From CBDIBC01 sp965276635 (lineage in GTDB: Bacteria; Actinomycetota; Acidimicrobiia; Acidimicrobiales; Palsa-688), in assembly GCA_965276635.1 (NCBI GenBank), contig CBDIBC010000003.1:248001-312000 (forward strand): a DNA stretch of 64,000 nt. Reading direction: 5' to 3'. The first letter of the stretch is position 1. The number at the start of each line of letters is the position of its first letter. A program made the translations under genes and the position numbers. This document shows positions 27,252 through 36,639 of this stretch, one piece after another. The notes beneath the pieces are model-generated. The model was not told the origin of the DNA. It worked only from the letters and a program-made list of their open reading frames with translations, and did no database searches.

Positions 27252-28901
27252 TCAGATGGGGCTGACGGGCAGGTCGATGGCCGACGGATGGGTGGCGTCG
27301 TGGTGGATCTCCTGGTGGGCGACGACCAGCGTCGTACCCGATCCCAGGCGCTCCCCGCTGCCCAGGTTCCGCACGAAGAGAGGGTGGGCGCCGCTCGACA
27401 CCTGGAGGCGCATCCGGTGGCCTCGGCGGAAGGTGGCGGTCGTCGGCCACATGGCGACATCGACGCACCGGGTGCCATCCGGACCTGCCGGTGGTGCGTC
27501 GGGCTCGAGACGGATGATGCCGTCGCTCAGGTTGTGCGACCGGCCGCCGGGGTCGACGTCGCACAGCCGGACGAACACATCCGTGTGCGGCGTGGTCGAG
27601 CGTATCCAGATCTGGCCGCGGAGGGGGCCGGCGACGGTCATGTCCAGGTCGAGTGGTGTCGACGTGTAGGTGAGGACGTCGGCGCGGCCTTCGCGCTGGG
27701 CCTGGTCCTGGCGGCCAGACGTGCGCCAGTTCAGTGACGGACCGCCGAGCCCGGGGGTGGGGTCGGCCGGATCGTAGACATAGGTGTCGGGGCTCGCTGA
27801 GCCGGCCGACCCGACGTCGGCGGCAGCCGGCGAGAGGCCGCCGCCGGCCCGCAGGTACCACCGTTGGACCGTTGCGGGCGGCGGCCACTGGTCGAGGTCG
27901 ACCCAGCGATCGGCGCCCATCACGAACAGCCGCACCTCACCCCGGTCGGCGGCAGGTGGGGCGCCCCGCAGGTGCTCGTCGAACCATTCCAGCCCGTCGC
28001 GAAGCTGCGCGGCGAGGCCTCGCAGGCTGGTGTGGGTCCACGGTCCGACGGTGAGCCGGGCCTGTCGCCCGGCAGCGCGCAGGGCCACGTAGTCGTCGAT
28101 CTGCCACGGCAGGAACATGTCATACCAGCCGCCGACGAGGGTGGCCGGCGGGGCGTGGGTGAGGTCACGCCCGAAGTCGACGGGATCCCACCACGGGTCG
28201 GCTGGTCGCTCGTGGGACAACCAGTCCTGGTAGAAGCCCACGTGGCGGCCCAGCCCGGCCCGGTCCGCCTGGGTGAGCGGCAGGACACGATAGACCGGCG
28301 CCAGGTGGGTGGCGCGGCGCGCCTGCGCCCACAGGATGCGCCGGGGATTGACCTCCTGGTACTCCAGCTGGCGCAGCCAGGTGGCGCCCGTCTCCAGCGA
28401 GAACGAGCCGCCCGGGAACGTGGCCGCGTCACGAAAGCGGCTGGCGGTCACGTCGAGGGCCATGGCGGCCAGGTGCGGCGGGGCATCCTGCATCACGGCC
28501 CATTGGGTGAGGCCCATGTAGCTGGCACCGAAGGTGGCCGACCGACCGCCGAACCACGGCTGCTGGCTGATCCACTCGTGGGTGGCCATGCCGTCGGCGC
28601 GTTCGTGGCGGAACGGCACCCACGCCCCCCCGGACCCGAAGCCCCCTCGGCAGCTCTGGATGAGCGCGCTGTAACCCCGCTCGGCGAACAACCGCCCGAG
28701 AGACCCCAGCTGGCGGCGACCGTACGGCGTGCGGACGATCACGGCAGGCGGCCGGTCCACCCCCACGGGATACCAGCGGTCGGCCAGCAGCACCGTCCCG
28801 TCGGGCATCGGGGTGGCCAGATCCCGGTCCACGTCGACCTGCTCGTGGCGTACCGGCCCCAGCCCGGCCCAGCGGGCGATGAGCCGGGTGGACAGGGTCA
28901 C
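27252..28901 (-). CDS. CocE/NonD family hydrolase (S15 peptidase-like)
   Basis: 549 aa. N-terminal alpha/beta hydrolase core with PAVIVRTPYGRRQ, SCRGGFGSGG and nucleophile elbow FGASYMG. A helical cap follows, then VGGWYDMFLPWQ (Asp) and VGPWTHTSLRG (His). The C-terminal jelly-roll (about 350-549, LDLDMTVAGPLRGQIWIRST) is typical of X-Pro dipeptidyl peptidase/cocaine esterase. It hydrolyses esters or acyl groups. GTG start. The natural substrate is unknown. Confidence 0.9.
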   Translation of the reverse strand: MTLSTRLIARWAGLGPVRHEQVDVDRDLATPMPDGTVLLADRWYPVGVDRPPAVIVRTPYGRRQLGSLGRLFAERGYSALIQSCRGGFGSGGAWVPFRHERADGMATHEWISQQPWFGGRSATFGASYMGLTQWAVMQDAPPHLAAMALDVTASRFRDAATFPGGSFSLETGATWLRQLEYQEVNPRRILWAQARRATHLAPVYRVLPLTQADRAGLGRHVGFYQDWLSHERPADPWWDPVDFGRDLTHAPPATLVGGWYDMFLPWQIDDYVALRAAGRQARLTVGPWTHTSLRGLAAQLRDGLEWFDEHLRGAPPAADRGEVRLFVMGADRWVDLDQWPPPATVQRWYLRAGGGLSPAAADVGSAGSASPDTYVYDPADPTPGLGGPSLNWRTSGRQDQAQREGRADVLTYTSTPLDLDMTVAGPLRGQIWIRSTTPHTDVFVRLCDVDPGGRSHNLSDGIIRLEPDAPPAGPDGTRCVDVAMWPTTATFRRGHRMRLQVSSGAHPLFVRNLGSGERLGSGTTLVVAHQEIHHDATHPSAIDLPVSPI

Positions 28902-29024
28902 GGCCGGTCATCGTACCGGTGGACCGGTCGGCGTCTGAGCGGTGATGGCTGAGCGGTGAGGACGGGGTGGTGGGTGCTGGGTGCTGGGTGCTGGGCGCTG
29001 GGCGGTGGGCGCGATGCTGGCGGG

Positions 29025-29375
29025 GTGCGTGCGATCGCTGCCACCCCGCAGCCTCCCTACACGGCGGTGATCTTCACGTCGGTGCGTGTCGACGACGCGC
29101 CCGGCTCGGACCAGGCCGCCGGCTACCAGGCCGCCGCCGAGAACATGGGCCGCCTGGCCGCCGTCCAGCCTGGGTACCTGGGCATGGAGACGGCGAGGGA
29201 CGAGCTCGGCATCACCGTCTCGTACTGGGTCGACGCCGCCGCCGCGGCCGCCTGGAAGGAGGTGGCTGCCCACCGCCACGTACAGCGACAGGGTCGGGAG
29301 CGGTGGTACACGGCCTACCGGGTCCGCGTGGCGCGCGTCGAGCGGGACTACGGCACCGGGCCGGCCCCGGGGTGA
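29025..29375 (+). CDS. Antibiotic biosynthesis monooxygenase (ABM) domain protein
   Basis: 116 aa from GTG 29025. A ferredoxin-like ABM fold: YTAVIFTSVRVDDAPG, MGRLAAVQPGYLGMETARDE, ITVSYWVDAAAAAAWKEVAA, HRHVQRQGRERWYTAYRVRV. Small members are heme-degrading or quinone-forming monooxygenases or mere dimeric stress proteins. A G-rich 7-nt microrepeat (GGGTGCT, about 28970-29000) lies just upstream. Confidence 0.75.
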   Translation: MRAIAATPQPPYTAVIFTSVRVDDAPGSDQAAGYQAAAENMGRLAAVQPGYLGMETARDELGITVSYWVDAAAAAAWKEVAAHRHVQRQGRERWYTAYRVRVARVERDYGTGPAPG

Positions 29376-29448
29376 CCCTCGGTGTGGCGACTGATCCCGA
29401 CCGAGCCGGAGCTGAGGCCAGACCGAGCCGAGCCCGCCCGACCTCGCG

Positions 29449-30243
29449 TCAGCGCCACCTCCACTCGGGTGCCCGCTTGTCCAGGTAGGCGGCGCGGGCC
29501 TCGGCGGCATCGTCGAAGGTCGCCAGCCGGGCCGTGTAGGACTGCTCGGTGCGGTAGGCATCCTTCAGGGGGAGGTCCTCCACCCGGTTCATGGACTCCT
29601 TGGCCAGGCGGAGAGCGATGGGGCTCTTGGCCGCCAGGTCGCGTGCGAGGACGACGGCGGTGTCGAGGAGGTCCTCGGCCGGCACGACCGCCCGGATGGC
29701 ACCCAGCCGGTGCAGCTCGGCGGCACTGACGCGCTCGCCGGTGAAGAACATCTCTCTGGCTTTGTGCCGGCCGACCAGGCGTGACACGTGGGCGCTGGCG
29801 CCGAGGAGCCCGACATTGATCTCCGGGGCGGCGAAGTCTGCGTCCTCGGCGGCCACCAGGATGTCGCAACAGGCGGCGAAGGCCAGGCCGGCGCCGAGGG
29901 CCGGTCCGTTGATGGCGCCGATGACCGGCACGGCGCAGTCGGTGATCGCCCACATGGCGTCCCGTGCGACGCGAGGCGGGTCGATGACCAGGGTGGCCGG
30001 GATGGTGGTGGCGTCGTCGCTGGCCGCGGTCCCGACGGTGCGCAGGTCAGCGCCGGCTATGAAGGCGCGGGTGCCGGTGGCGGTGAAGATGGCCACCCGG
30101 ACGTCGCGGTCGTCGTCGAAGGACCGGAACGCATCGCGGATCTCGGCCATGGTGGCCCGGTCGACGGCGTTGACCGGCGGTCGGTCGAGGGTGACGGTGG
30201 CTATGTGGTCGGCTGTCTCGACGGTGATGGTCGCGGTGGGCAC
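29449..30243 (-). CDS. Enoyl-CoA hydratase/isomerase
   Basis: 264-aa crotonase. TVTLDRPPVNAVDRATMAEI at the start, oxyanion-hole region TRAFIAGADLRTVG, INGPALGAGLAFAACCDI, and the residue region PEINVGLLGASAHVSRLVGR. It adds water across trans-2-enoyl-CoA in beta-oxidation. Divergent from the acyl-CoA dehydrogenase gene, which fits a shared control region. Confidence 0.9.
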   Translation of the reverse strand: MPTATITVETADHIATVTLDRPPVNAVDRATMAEIRDAFRSFDDDRDVRVAIFTATGTRAFIAGADLRTVGTAASDDATTIPATLVIDPPRVARDAMWAITDCAVPVIGAINGPALGAGLAFAACCDILVAAEDADFAAPEINVGLLGASAHVSRLVGRHKAREMFFTGERVSAAELHRLGAIRAVVPAEDLLDTAVVLARDLAAKSPIALRLAKESMNRVEDLPLKDAYRTEQSYTARLATFDDAAEARAAYLDKRAPEWRWR

Positions 30244-30365
30244 GGGCAGCCTCCGGTATGCGGTCGGATGGCGGGGAGCATACCGAGCAGTCAGGGGACG
30301 GTCCGCGGCCTGGGTAGCCTGGGCGCGCTCGAGGGTCGAGCCGCGAGTGACGGGAGAGGAAGCGG

Positions 30366-31514
30366 ATGCAGAGGCTGTTGTTCGACGACCAGCACGAGGA
30401 GTTCCGTCAGAGCTTCCGACGTTTCGTGGCCGACCGCATCACCCCCCGGCACCTCGAGTGGGAGGCGGCTGGGCTGGTGGACCGGACGCTGTTCAAGGAG
30501 GCTGGCCAACACGGCTTCTTGGGCATGGCCATCCCCGAAGCGCTGGGTGGTGGCGGCATCGACGACTTCCGTTTCAACGTGGTGATATCCGAGGAGCTGC
30601 AGGCGGCCGGGGTGGCAGGAAGCGCGCTCGGACTGACCCTGCACAACGACATCTGCCTTCCGTACTTCCTCCGCCTGGCCGACGACGAGCAACAGGCGCG
30701 CTGGTTGCCGGGCATCGCCTCGGGGGAGCTGATCACCGCCATCGCCATGACCGAGCCAGGCATCGGCTCTGACCTGGCGTCGATGATCACGTCGGCGGTG
30801 CGCGACGGCGACGAGTACGTGGTGAACGGGGCCAAGACGTTCATCACCAACGGCATCAATGCGGACCTCGTCATCCTGGCGGTCAAGACCGACCCGTCCC
30901 AGCGGCACAAGGGCATGTCGCTGGTGGTGGTCGAACGGGGGATGCCGGGCTTCGAGCGGGGCCGCAACCTCGACAAGGTCGGCCTCCATGCCCAGGACAC
31001 CGCCGAGCTGTCGTTCACCGACGTCCGGGTGCCGGTGGCCAACCGGCTGGGAGACGAGGGCGACGGGTTCCGCTACCTGGTCACCAACCTGCCCCAGGAG
31101 AGGCTCTCGATCGGTGTCGCCGGGTTGGCTGCGGCTCGGGCCGCGCTCGACTGGACGCTGGCCTATGTCAAGGAGCGGCAGGCGTTCGGTCAGGCGGTCG
31201 GCACGTTCCAGCACTCCCGGTTCACGCTGGCCGAGCTGGCTACCGAGGTGACGGTGGCGGAGGCCTTCATCGACCGGTGCGTGACAGCGTTGAACGCCGG
31301 GGATCTCACCGCCGAGGAGGCCTCCATGGCCAAGTGGTGGTGCACCGAGCTGCAGAAGCGCGCCGTCGACATCGGCGTCCAGCTGCACGGCGGGTACGGC
31401 TACATGACGGAGTACCCGATAGCCCGGGCCTACACCGACGCGCGAGTGACGACGATCTACGGGGGCACCACAGAGATCATGAAGGAGATCATCGGCCGGA
31501 GCCTGGGGTTGTAG
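30366..31514 (+). CDS. Acyl-CoA dehydrogenase
   Basis: 382 aa, normal FadE length. The FAD-binding signature ITAIAMTEPGIGSDLASM, SLVVVERGMPGFERGRNLDK, ERLSIGVAGLAAARAALDWT, RQAFGQAVGTFQHSRFTLAE and QLHGGYGYMTEYPIARAYTD ... IYGGTTEIMKEII are all standard. It oxidises acyl-CoA to trans-2-enoyl-CoA. ATG 30366 follows AGAGGAAGCGG. The ferredoxin gene begins 25 nt downstream. Confidence 0.92.
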   Translation: MQRLLFDDQHEEFRQSFRRFVADRITPRHLEWEAAGLVDRTLFKEAGQHGFLGMAIPEALGGGGIDDFRFNVVISEELQAAGVAGSALGLTLHNDICLPYFLRLADDEQQARWLPGIASGELITAIAMTEPGIGSDLASMITSAVRDGDEYVVNGAKTFITNGINADLVILAVKTDPSQRHKGMSLVVVERGMPGFERGRNLDKVGLHAQDTAELSFTDVRVPVANRLGDEGDGFRYLVTNLPQERLSIGVAGLAAARAALDWTLAYVKERQAFGQAVGTFQHSRFTLAELATEVTVAEAFIDRCVTALNAGDLTAEEASMAKWWCTELQKRAVDIGVQLHGGYGYMTEYPIARAYTDARVTTIYGGTTEIMKEIIGRSLGL

Positions 31515-31539
31515 GCAGGTTGCACTAATCTGCGTTGCC

Positions 31540-31731
31540 ATGCGGGTCGATATCGACAGTGCGAAATGCCAGGGCCACGGGCGTTGCTACTCGCTGGCTC
31601 CCGAGGTCTACGGGAGCGACGACGACGGCTACGGGAGCGTCGTCGCCGGCGACGTACCCGCCGGACTGGAGGACAAGGCCGTGCTCGGCATGGAGAGCTG
31701 TCCCGAGTCGGCCATCACCATCGAGCCCTGA
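31540..31731 (+). CDS. 3Fe-4S ferredoxin
   Basis: 63 aa. CQGHGRC (C-x2-H-G-x-C) with a later CPESAI gives the three-cysteine pattern of actinobacterial [3Fe-4S] ferredoxins. These usually pass electrons to cytochromes P450 or Rieske-type oxygenases. No P450 or reductase lies in the window; it sits between two acyl-CoA dehydrogenase genes on the same strand and probably shares their transcript. Confidence 0.9.
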   Translation: MRVDIDSAKCQGHGRCYSLAPEVYGSDDDGYGSVVAGDVPAGLEDKAVLGMESCPESAITIEP

Positions 31732-31810
31732 GGAGGTCACCCGTGCGCCCGGCCCAGGCCGGCGCGTGCGTGCCGATCGTCGCAGGGATCCGACGAACAG
31801 GAGACCTGCC

Positions 31811-33943
31811 ATGACCCTGGCCATCACCGACGACCACCGAGCCCTCGCCGAGACGGCTCGTTCCCTGCTTGCCCGTCAGGGCGGCACGGCCGGGGCGCGT
31901 GAGGCCACCGAGGAACGGGGGGAGAAGCTGCCGGCCAGCTGGGACGAGCTGGTGGGCGTGGGCTGGTTGGGTCTGCATGTGGCCGGCGACGTCGGCGGCC
32001 AGGGCTTCGGGCTGCCCGAGCTGGCTGTCGTCCTGTTCGAGCTGGGTCGGGTCGTCGGGCCCGGCCCGTTTCTGCCCTCGGTGTGGGCCGCCGCCGTGAT
32101 CGAGCGGTGCGGCTCCGATGCCCAGCGACGCGCCTACCTGCCCGACCTGGTCACCGGCCGGCGGATCGGGGCGGTCGGCTTGGCCACGGACCTGTCGGTC
32201 GCCGGGTCGATCGTGGCCGGCGACGGGGGCCTGGTGCTCGGCGGTGGGTGGGCCGATGTGCTCGTCCTCGCCGTCGGTCCGGACCTGGTGTTGCTGGACC
32301 GCCACGCTGGCGGGGTCACGATCGACGTGACCGACGGCCTGGACCGGACCCGGCCACTGGCGCGAGTCCGGGTCGACGACGTCGCCATCGACCCCTCGAG
32401 CACCATCCCCGCGGCGGCGGCGACCGCCCTCGACCTGGGTCGGATCCTGGCCGCGGCCGAGGCGGCGGGTGGGGCCGAGGCGTGCACCGATCTGGCCACC
32501 GCCTACGCCAAGGAGCGTCAGCAGTTCGGGCGGGTCATCGGCAGCTTCCAGGCCGTCAAGCATCGCCTGGCCGACATGCTCGTCGACGCCGAGCTGGCTG
32601 CGGCTGCGGCATGGGACGCCGCCCGGGCCGGTACCGGCGATCGCCAGCAGGAGCTGTGCGCCACCGTTGCTGCCCTCCAGTGCATGCCGGCCTACGTCCG
32701 CAACGCCAAGGCCAGCATCCAGGTGCACGGCGGGATCGGCTTCACGTGGGAGCACGACGCCCACCTCTACGTGCGCCGGGCCACTGCCCTGGCGATGCTG
32801 TTCGCCGTTCCCGACCCGGCCGGGCAGGCCGTCGAGCTGGCCCGGGCCGGGGTGCGCCGGGAGACCGATGTCGAGCTGCCCCCCGAGGCCGACGCCTTCC
32901 GCGAGCAGGTGCGAGCCTTTCGCGACGAGGTGGTGGGTCTCGACGCGGCCGGGCAGCGCCGGCGCCTGGTGGAGTCCGGCTACCTGGTGCCCCACTGGCC
33001 GGCGCCGTGGGGTCGGGGCGCCGGTCCGGTCGAGCAGCTGGTGATCGACGAGGAGCTCGAGCCGGCCGTCCGGCGCCCCAGCCTGGGAATCTCGGGCTGG
33101 GTGACCCTGACCATCGCCGAGCACGGGACCGCGGATCAGCAGGAGCGGTGGGTCCGCCCCAGCCTGGCCGGAGCGCTCGAGTTCTGCCAGCTGTTCAGCG
33201 AGCCGGAGGCGGGCAGCGACGCGGCGGCGATCAGGACGGCCGGGGTGCGCGTCGACGGTGGCTGGCTGGTGAACGGCCAGAAGGTGTGGACGAGTGGCGC
33301 CCACCTGTCGAACCGTGGTTTCGCCACGGTGCGCACGGATCCTTCGGTCTCCAAGCACGAGGGCGTCACCATGATGGTGATCGACATGAAGGCCTCGGGC
33401 GTGGAGGTCCGACCCCTGCGCCAGATCACCGGTGACGCCCACTTCAACGAGGTGTTCTTCACCGACGTGTTCGTAGCCGACGACGACGTGGTCGGCGGGG
33501 TGGGCCAGGGCTGGAAGGTGGCCCGCGCCACGCTGGGCAACGAGCGGGTGTCTATCGGCGGAGGTCCCGCCTTCGCCGCACCCGCGTCCGCTCTGGCGGC
33601 CGGCGCCGACCCCCGTTGGGTGAGCGAGCTGGGGCCCCTCCTGGCCGAGGCCCAGACGCTGAAGGCCCTGGTGATGCGGATGGTCGCCCGCGCCGTGGCC
33701 GGCGCGGGGGCCGGCCCGGAGGGCAACGTGACCAAGTTGGTGACGGGTGAGCACACACAGCGCATCACCGATCTGGCCCTACGCATGGGCGGCCCGGCGG
33801 CGGTCGCCGACGAGGCACCCATGGCGCGGATGGAGTACCTGGCCGCCTTGTGCCTCACCATCGCCGGCGGGTCCTCGGAGATCATCCGCAGTCAGATCGG
33901 CGAGCGGATACTCGGCCTCCCCCGGGAACCGAACCTGCGCTGA
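31811..33943 (+). CDS. Double-domain acyl-CoA dehydrogenase, FadE34-like
   Basis: 710 aa with two full acyl-CoA dehydrogenase units in tandem. The first (1-360) is degenerate in the FAD part but ends ERQQFGRVIGSFQAVKHRLA and VHGGIGFTWEHDAHLYVRRA. The second (365-710) has FCQLFSEPEAGSDAAAIRTA, VNGQKVWTSGAHLSNRGFAT and AGGSSEIIRSQIGERILGLP. Length and layout match M. tuberculosis FadE34, which acts on steroid side chains, instead of the usual two-gene heterotetramer. ATG 31811 is chosen by conserved start (MTLAITDDHRALAETARSLL). It ends in a strong hairpin shared with the convergent thiolase gene. Confidence 0.88.
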   Translation: MTLAITDDHRALAETARSLLARQGGTAGAREATEERGEKLPASWDELVGVGWLGLHVAGDVGGQGFGLPELAVVLFELGRVVGPGPFLPSVWAAAVIERCGSDAQRRAYLPDLVTGRRIGAVGLATDLSVAGSIVAGDGGLVLGGGWADVLVLAVGPDLVLLDRHAGGVTIDVTDGLDRTRPLARVRVDDVAIDPSSTIPAAAATALDLGRILAAAEAAGGAEACTDLATAYAKERQQFGRVIGSFQAVKHRLADMLVDAELAAAAAWDAARAGTGDRQQELCATVAALQCMPAYVRNAKASIQVHGGIGFTWEHDAHLYVRRATALAMLFAVPDPAGQAVELARAGVRRETDVELPPEADAFREQVRAFRDEVVGLDAAGQRRRLVESGYLVPHWPAPWGRGAGPVEQLVIDEELEPAVRRPSLGISGWVTLTIAEHGTADQQERWVRPSLAGALEFCQLFSEPEAGSDAAAIRTAGVRVDGGWLVNGQKVWTSGAHLSNRGFATVRTDPSVSKHEGVTMMVIDMKASGVEVRPLRQITGDAHFNEVFFTDVFVADDDVVGGVGQGWKVARATLGNERVSIGGGPAFAAPASALAAGADPRWVSELGPLLAEAQTLKALVMRMVARAVAGAGAGPEGNVTKLVTGEHTQRITDLALRMGGPAAVADEAPMARMEYLAALCLTIAGGSSEIIRSQIGERILGLPREPNLR

Positions 33944-33974
33944 CGGCCGGCGCCCTCAGCAGGGGCGCCGGCCG
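33944..33974. terminator. 12-bp GC hairpin between convergent fadE34-like and thiolase genes
   Basis: CGGCCGGCGCCC pairs perfectly with GGGCGCCGGCCG across a 7-nt loop. It begins right after the stop codon of the plus-strand gene and ends 10 nt before the stop of the minus-strand gene, so it can act as a bidirectional terminator. Confidence 0.75.
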
Positions 33975-33984
33975 ACTGGCGGGA

Positions 33985-35196
33985 TCAGGCTGCGGACTTC
34001 TCCAGGATGTGGACGCCGCAGGCGGACCCCAGGCCGATGACGTGGGCCAATCCGACCTTGGCTCCTTCGATCTGGCGGTCGCCGGCCTCGCCGCGGAGAT
34101 GGTGGGCCACCTCCCAGACGTTGGCGATGCCGGTGGCGGCGATGGGGTGGCCCTTCGACTCCAGGCCGCCCGAGACGTTCACCGGTGTCTTGCCGTCCCG
34201 CCACGTGGCGCCGGACTTGAAGAAGTCGGCGGCGCCACCCTGCTCGCAGAGCATCAGGTTGTCGTAGTGGACCAGCTCGGCGGTGGCGAAGCAGTCGTGC
34301 AGCTCCACCAGGTCCAGGTCCTCGGGGCCGATCCCTGCCCGCTCGTAGGCCTGGGTGGCGGCGTGACGGGTCAGGGTGTTGACGTTCGGGAGCACCTGGC
34401 AGGCCTCTTCCCACGGGTCCGTGGTCAGCACCGAGGCGGCGATCTTCACGGCGCGCCGCCGCTGCTCGCCCGACAGGGTCTTCAGCGTGGCGTCGCTCAC
34501 CAACACGGCGGCGGCCGCACCGTCACAGTTGGCCGAGCACATCGGCCGGGTGTTCGGGTACGAGATCATGACGTCGCCCATGATCTGCTCCAGGGTGAAC
34601 CGCTTGCTGTAGGCGGCCAGCGGGTTGAGGGCGGAGTGGGCGTGGTTCTTCTCGGAGATCTTGGCGAACAGCTCGAAGCTGGTCCCGCCGTAGCGGTGCC
34701 CGTACTCCATGCCGATCTGGGCGAACACGCCGGGCATGGTCTCCGTGCCGATCCGCCCGTCGATGGGGCCGACCGCGCCGATCCGACCCTTCGGTGTCCA
34801 CGTGTCGCTCTCGGCGCTGCGCGCCCCGCCGGCCAGCAGCCCGGCGCCGGCCAGCTTCTCCACGCCGACGGCCAGCCCGTAGTCGGCCTCACCGGCCTTG
34901 ATGGCCAGATAGGCGACCCGGATGGCGGTGGCGCCGGTGGCGCACGCGTTCACCACGTTGTAGACGGGGATGCCGGTCTGGCCGACCTGCTTCTGCAGGG
35001 CCTGGCCCATGTGCGTGCCCCCCGCGCCTCCCATCAGGTTCCCCACGGCCATGACGCCCATGTCCGCCATGGTGACGCCGCCGTCGGCGAGGGCGGCCAT
35101 GGTCGCCTCCGACGCCAGATCGACGGCATCCTTGTCGGGGTGCTTGCCGAACTTCGTCATGTTGATCCCGAGGATCCAAACGTCGTCACTGGCCAC
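33985..35196 (-). CDS. SCP2-type thiolase / lipid-transfer protein (acetyl-CoA acetyltransferase family)
   Basis: 403 aa. Thiolase fold with the nucleophile-region Cys in VNACATGATAIRVA, the His of HDCFATAELV and the GHPIAATG motif. This subgroup (SCPx thiolase/Ltp) cleaves 3-ketoacyl-CoA or, in Ltp2, performs a retro-aldol step in steroid side-chain degradation together with a DUF35 protein. A DUF35 gene lies 36 nt upstream in the same direction, which supports such a complex. The retained Cys favours thiolase over pure aldolase chemistry. Confidence 0.85.
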   Translation of the reverse strand: MASDDVWILGINMTKFGKHPDKDAVDLASEATMAALADGGVTMADMGVMAVGNLMGGAGGTHMGQALQKQVGQTGIPVYNVVNACATGATAIRVAYLAIKAGEADYGLAVGVEKLAGAGLLAGGARSAESDTWTPKGRIGAVGPIDGRIGTETMPGVFAQIGMEYGHRYGGTSFELFAKISEKNHAHSALNPLAAYSKRFTLEQIMGDVMISYPNTRPMCSANCDGAAAAVLVSDATLKTLSGEQRRRAVKIAASVLTTDPWEEACQVLPNVNTLTRHAATQAYERAGIGPEDLDLVELHDCFATAELVHYDNLMLCEQGGAADFFKSGATWRDGKTPVNVSGGLESKGHPIAATGIANVWEVAHHLRGEAGDRQIEGAKVGLAHVIGLGSACGVHILEKSAA

Positions 35197-35232
35197 TGGA
35201 GCGCTCCTTGATCGAGAGTTGGGTGAGCGGTC

Positions 35233-35628
35233 TCATGAGACCGGCTCGAAACCGAAGTTGACCGCCTCGGTGCCGGCGCTGTCGGCGCCGACGACGTAGG
35301 TGGCCAGGCGGACCTTCATGCCGAGCGTCACGTGCTCGGGGTCGGCGTCCACGTTGATGACGTTGGCCCGCACGCTGGTCCCGCCGCAGTCGACGGTCGC
35401 CGACACGAACGGCACCGGGATGCCCGGTGCGGCCATGGACACGATGGTGAACGCTCGCACCTCACCGTCGGTCGGGACGGCCACCGTGCGGAACTCGGTG
35501 GCGAAGCAGTGGGCACACGCGTTCCGCCGATCGAAGAACCGGGCGCCGCACGAGGTGCACTCGTGGGCCGCCAGGTGTGGCTCATCGCCGAGGACGAGGT
35601 AGTCGACGAACGGGATCTGGTCTGCCAT
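35233..35628 (-). CDS. Zn-ribbon OB-fold (DUF35) partner protein
   Basis: 131 aa. N-terminal rubredoxin-like zinc ribbon C-x2-C...C-x2-C (CTSCGARFFDRRNACAHC) followed by an OB fold (GEVRAFTIVSMAAPGIPVPF, GMKVRLATYV). DUF35 proteins bind acyl-CoA and form complexes with SCP2-type thiolases or aldolases (ChsH2-Ltp2 in mycobacteria). ATG 35628 has AGGAG 5 nt upstream. It probably forms a unit with the thiolase encoded just downstream. Confidence 0.9.
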   Translation of the reverse strand: MADQIPFVDYLVLGDEPHLAAHECTSCGARFFDRRNACAHCFATEFRTVAVPTDGEVRAFTIVSMAAPGIPVPFVSATVDCGGTSVRANVINVDADPEHVTLGMKVRLATYVVGADSAGTEAVNFGFEPVS

Positions 35629-35738
35629 GTTGCTCCTAGGGTTCGCGGTCCGAGTCGCGCCGGTAGATCCTGAACGCTCGGGTGAAGGACCTGCAAACCG
35701 ACGGGCAACGATGGCCGGTTGGGCTGCAGGTCGGTGGC

Positions 35739-36590
35739 TCAGAAGCTCGGGGGTGCCTTCAGCAGGGCGCCGGCGTCGATGGCCAGGTTCTGGCCGGTGA
35801 CGTAACGCGACTCGTCGGAGGCCAGGTACAGCACCGCCGCGCTGATGTCCTCGGGCTCGACCCACGGGACTGGCATGGCGTTGATCAGGGGGAACGTGAC
35901 CTCGGCGTCCTCGCGGGTCGGGTTCTCCAGATCGGGCCGGAAGGTGCGGTACATCGGCGGGCTCTGCAGCATGTCGGTGTTGCAGTTCGTCGGGTGCACC
36001 GCGTTCACCCGGATGCGCTTGGGGGCCAGGACCAGTCCCAGGGTGCGCACCAGGTTGACGATCGTCTGCTTGGCGAAGCCGTAGCCCGCACCCCCGGCGC
36101 CGGGAACACCGCTGCCCGACACCGAAAGGAGGCCGGCCACCGACCCGGTGAGGATGACCGATGCGCCGTCGGGAAGATGCGAGATGGTGGCGCTGATCGT
36201 GTTGTTCACGCCGGTCAGGTCGACGTCGATGGCGTCGGCCCACGCCTGGACGGGCAGGTCGTCGCCGAGCGGGCAGATGCCGGCGTTGGCGCACACGATG
36301 TGGATCCCGCCGAGCTCGCCGATGGCGGCATCGACCTTGGCCTTGAGGGTCGGCAGGTCCCGCACGTCTACCTCCAGGGCGAGGGCCCGGCGCCCGAACT
36401 TCTCGACCAGCTCGACGGTCTCGGCCAGATCCTCGGCGGAGGCCAGCGGGTACTCGTTGGTGGCGATGTCCTGGCAGAGGTCGACGGCGATGATGTCGGC
36501 GCCCTCCTCGGCCAGCCGCACCGCGTGGCTCCGGCCCTGCCCGCGCCCAGCGCCCGTGACCAGCGCGATCTTCCCGTCCACCCGACCCAT
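35739..36590 (-). CDS. Mycofactocin-type SDR oxidoreductase
   Basis: 283 aa. GKIALVTGAGRGQGRSHAVR and EGADIIAVDLCQDI are the marks of the mycofactocin-coupled SDR subfamily, which keeps NAD tightly bound and is re-oxidised by mycofactocin. The catalytic Ser-Tyr-Lys follows as ILTGSVAGL ... GYGFAKQTIVNLV. It oxidises an alcohol, perhaps a 3-hydroxyacyl-CoA or steroid. It belongs with the DUF35/thiolase genes and is divergent from an acyl-CoA synthetase. No mycofactocin biosynthesis genes are in the window. Confidence 0.85.
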   Translation of the reverse strand: MGRVDGKIALVTGAGRGQGRSHAVRLAEEGADIIAVDLCQDIATNEYPLASAEDLAETVELVEKFGRRALALEVDVRDLPTLKAKVDAAIGELGGIHIVCANAGICPLGDDLPVQAWADAIDVDLTGVNNTISATISHLPDGASVILTGSVAGLLSVSGSGVPGAGGAGYGFAKQTIVNLVRTLGLVLAPKRIRVNAVHPTNCNTDMLQSPPMYRTFRPDLENPTREDAEVTFPLINAMPVPWVEPEDISAAVLYLASDESRYVTGQNLAIDAGALLKAPPSF

Positions 36591-36639
36591 GAGGTACGTC
36601 CTTTCCTGGCGGAGCCCAGGGACCCCGGTGTGCGTCGTT

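Noticed and set aside
31715..33754. 679-codon minus-strand frame
   Set aside because: Antisense of the double acyl-CoA dehydrogenase; no own features.
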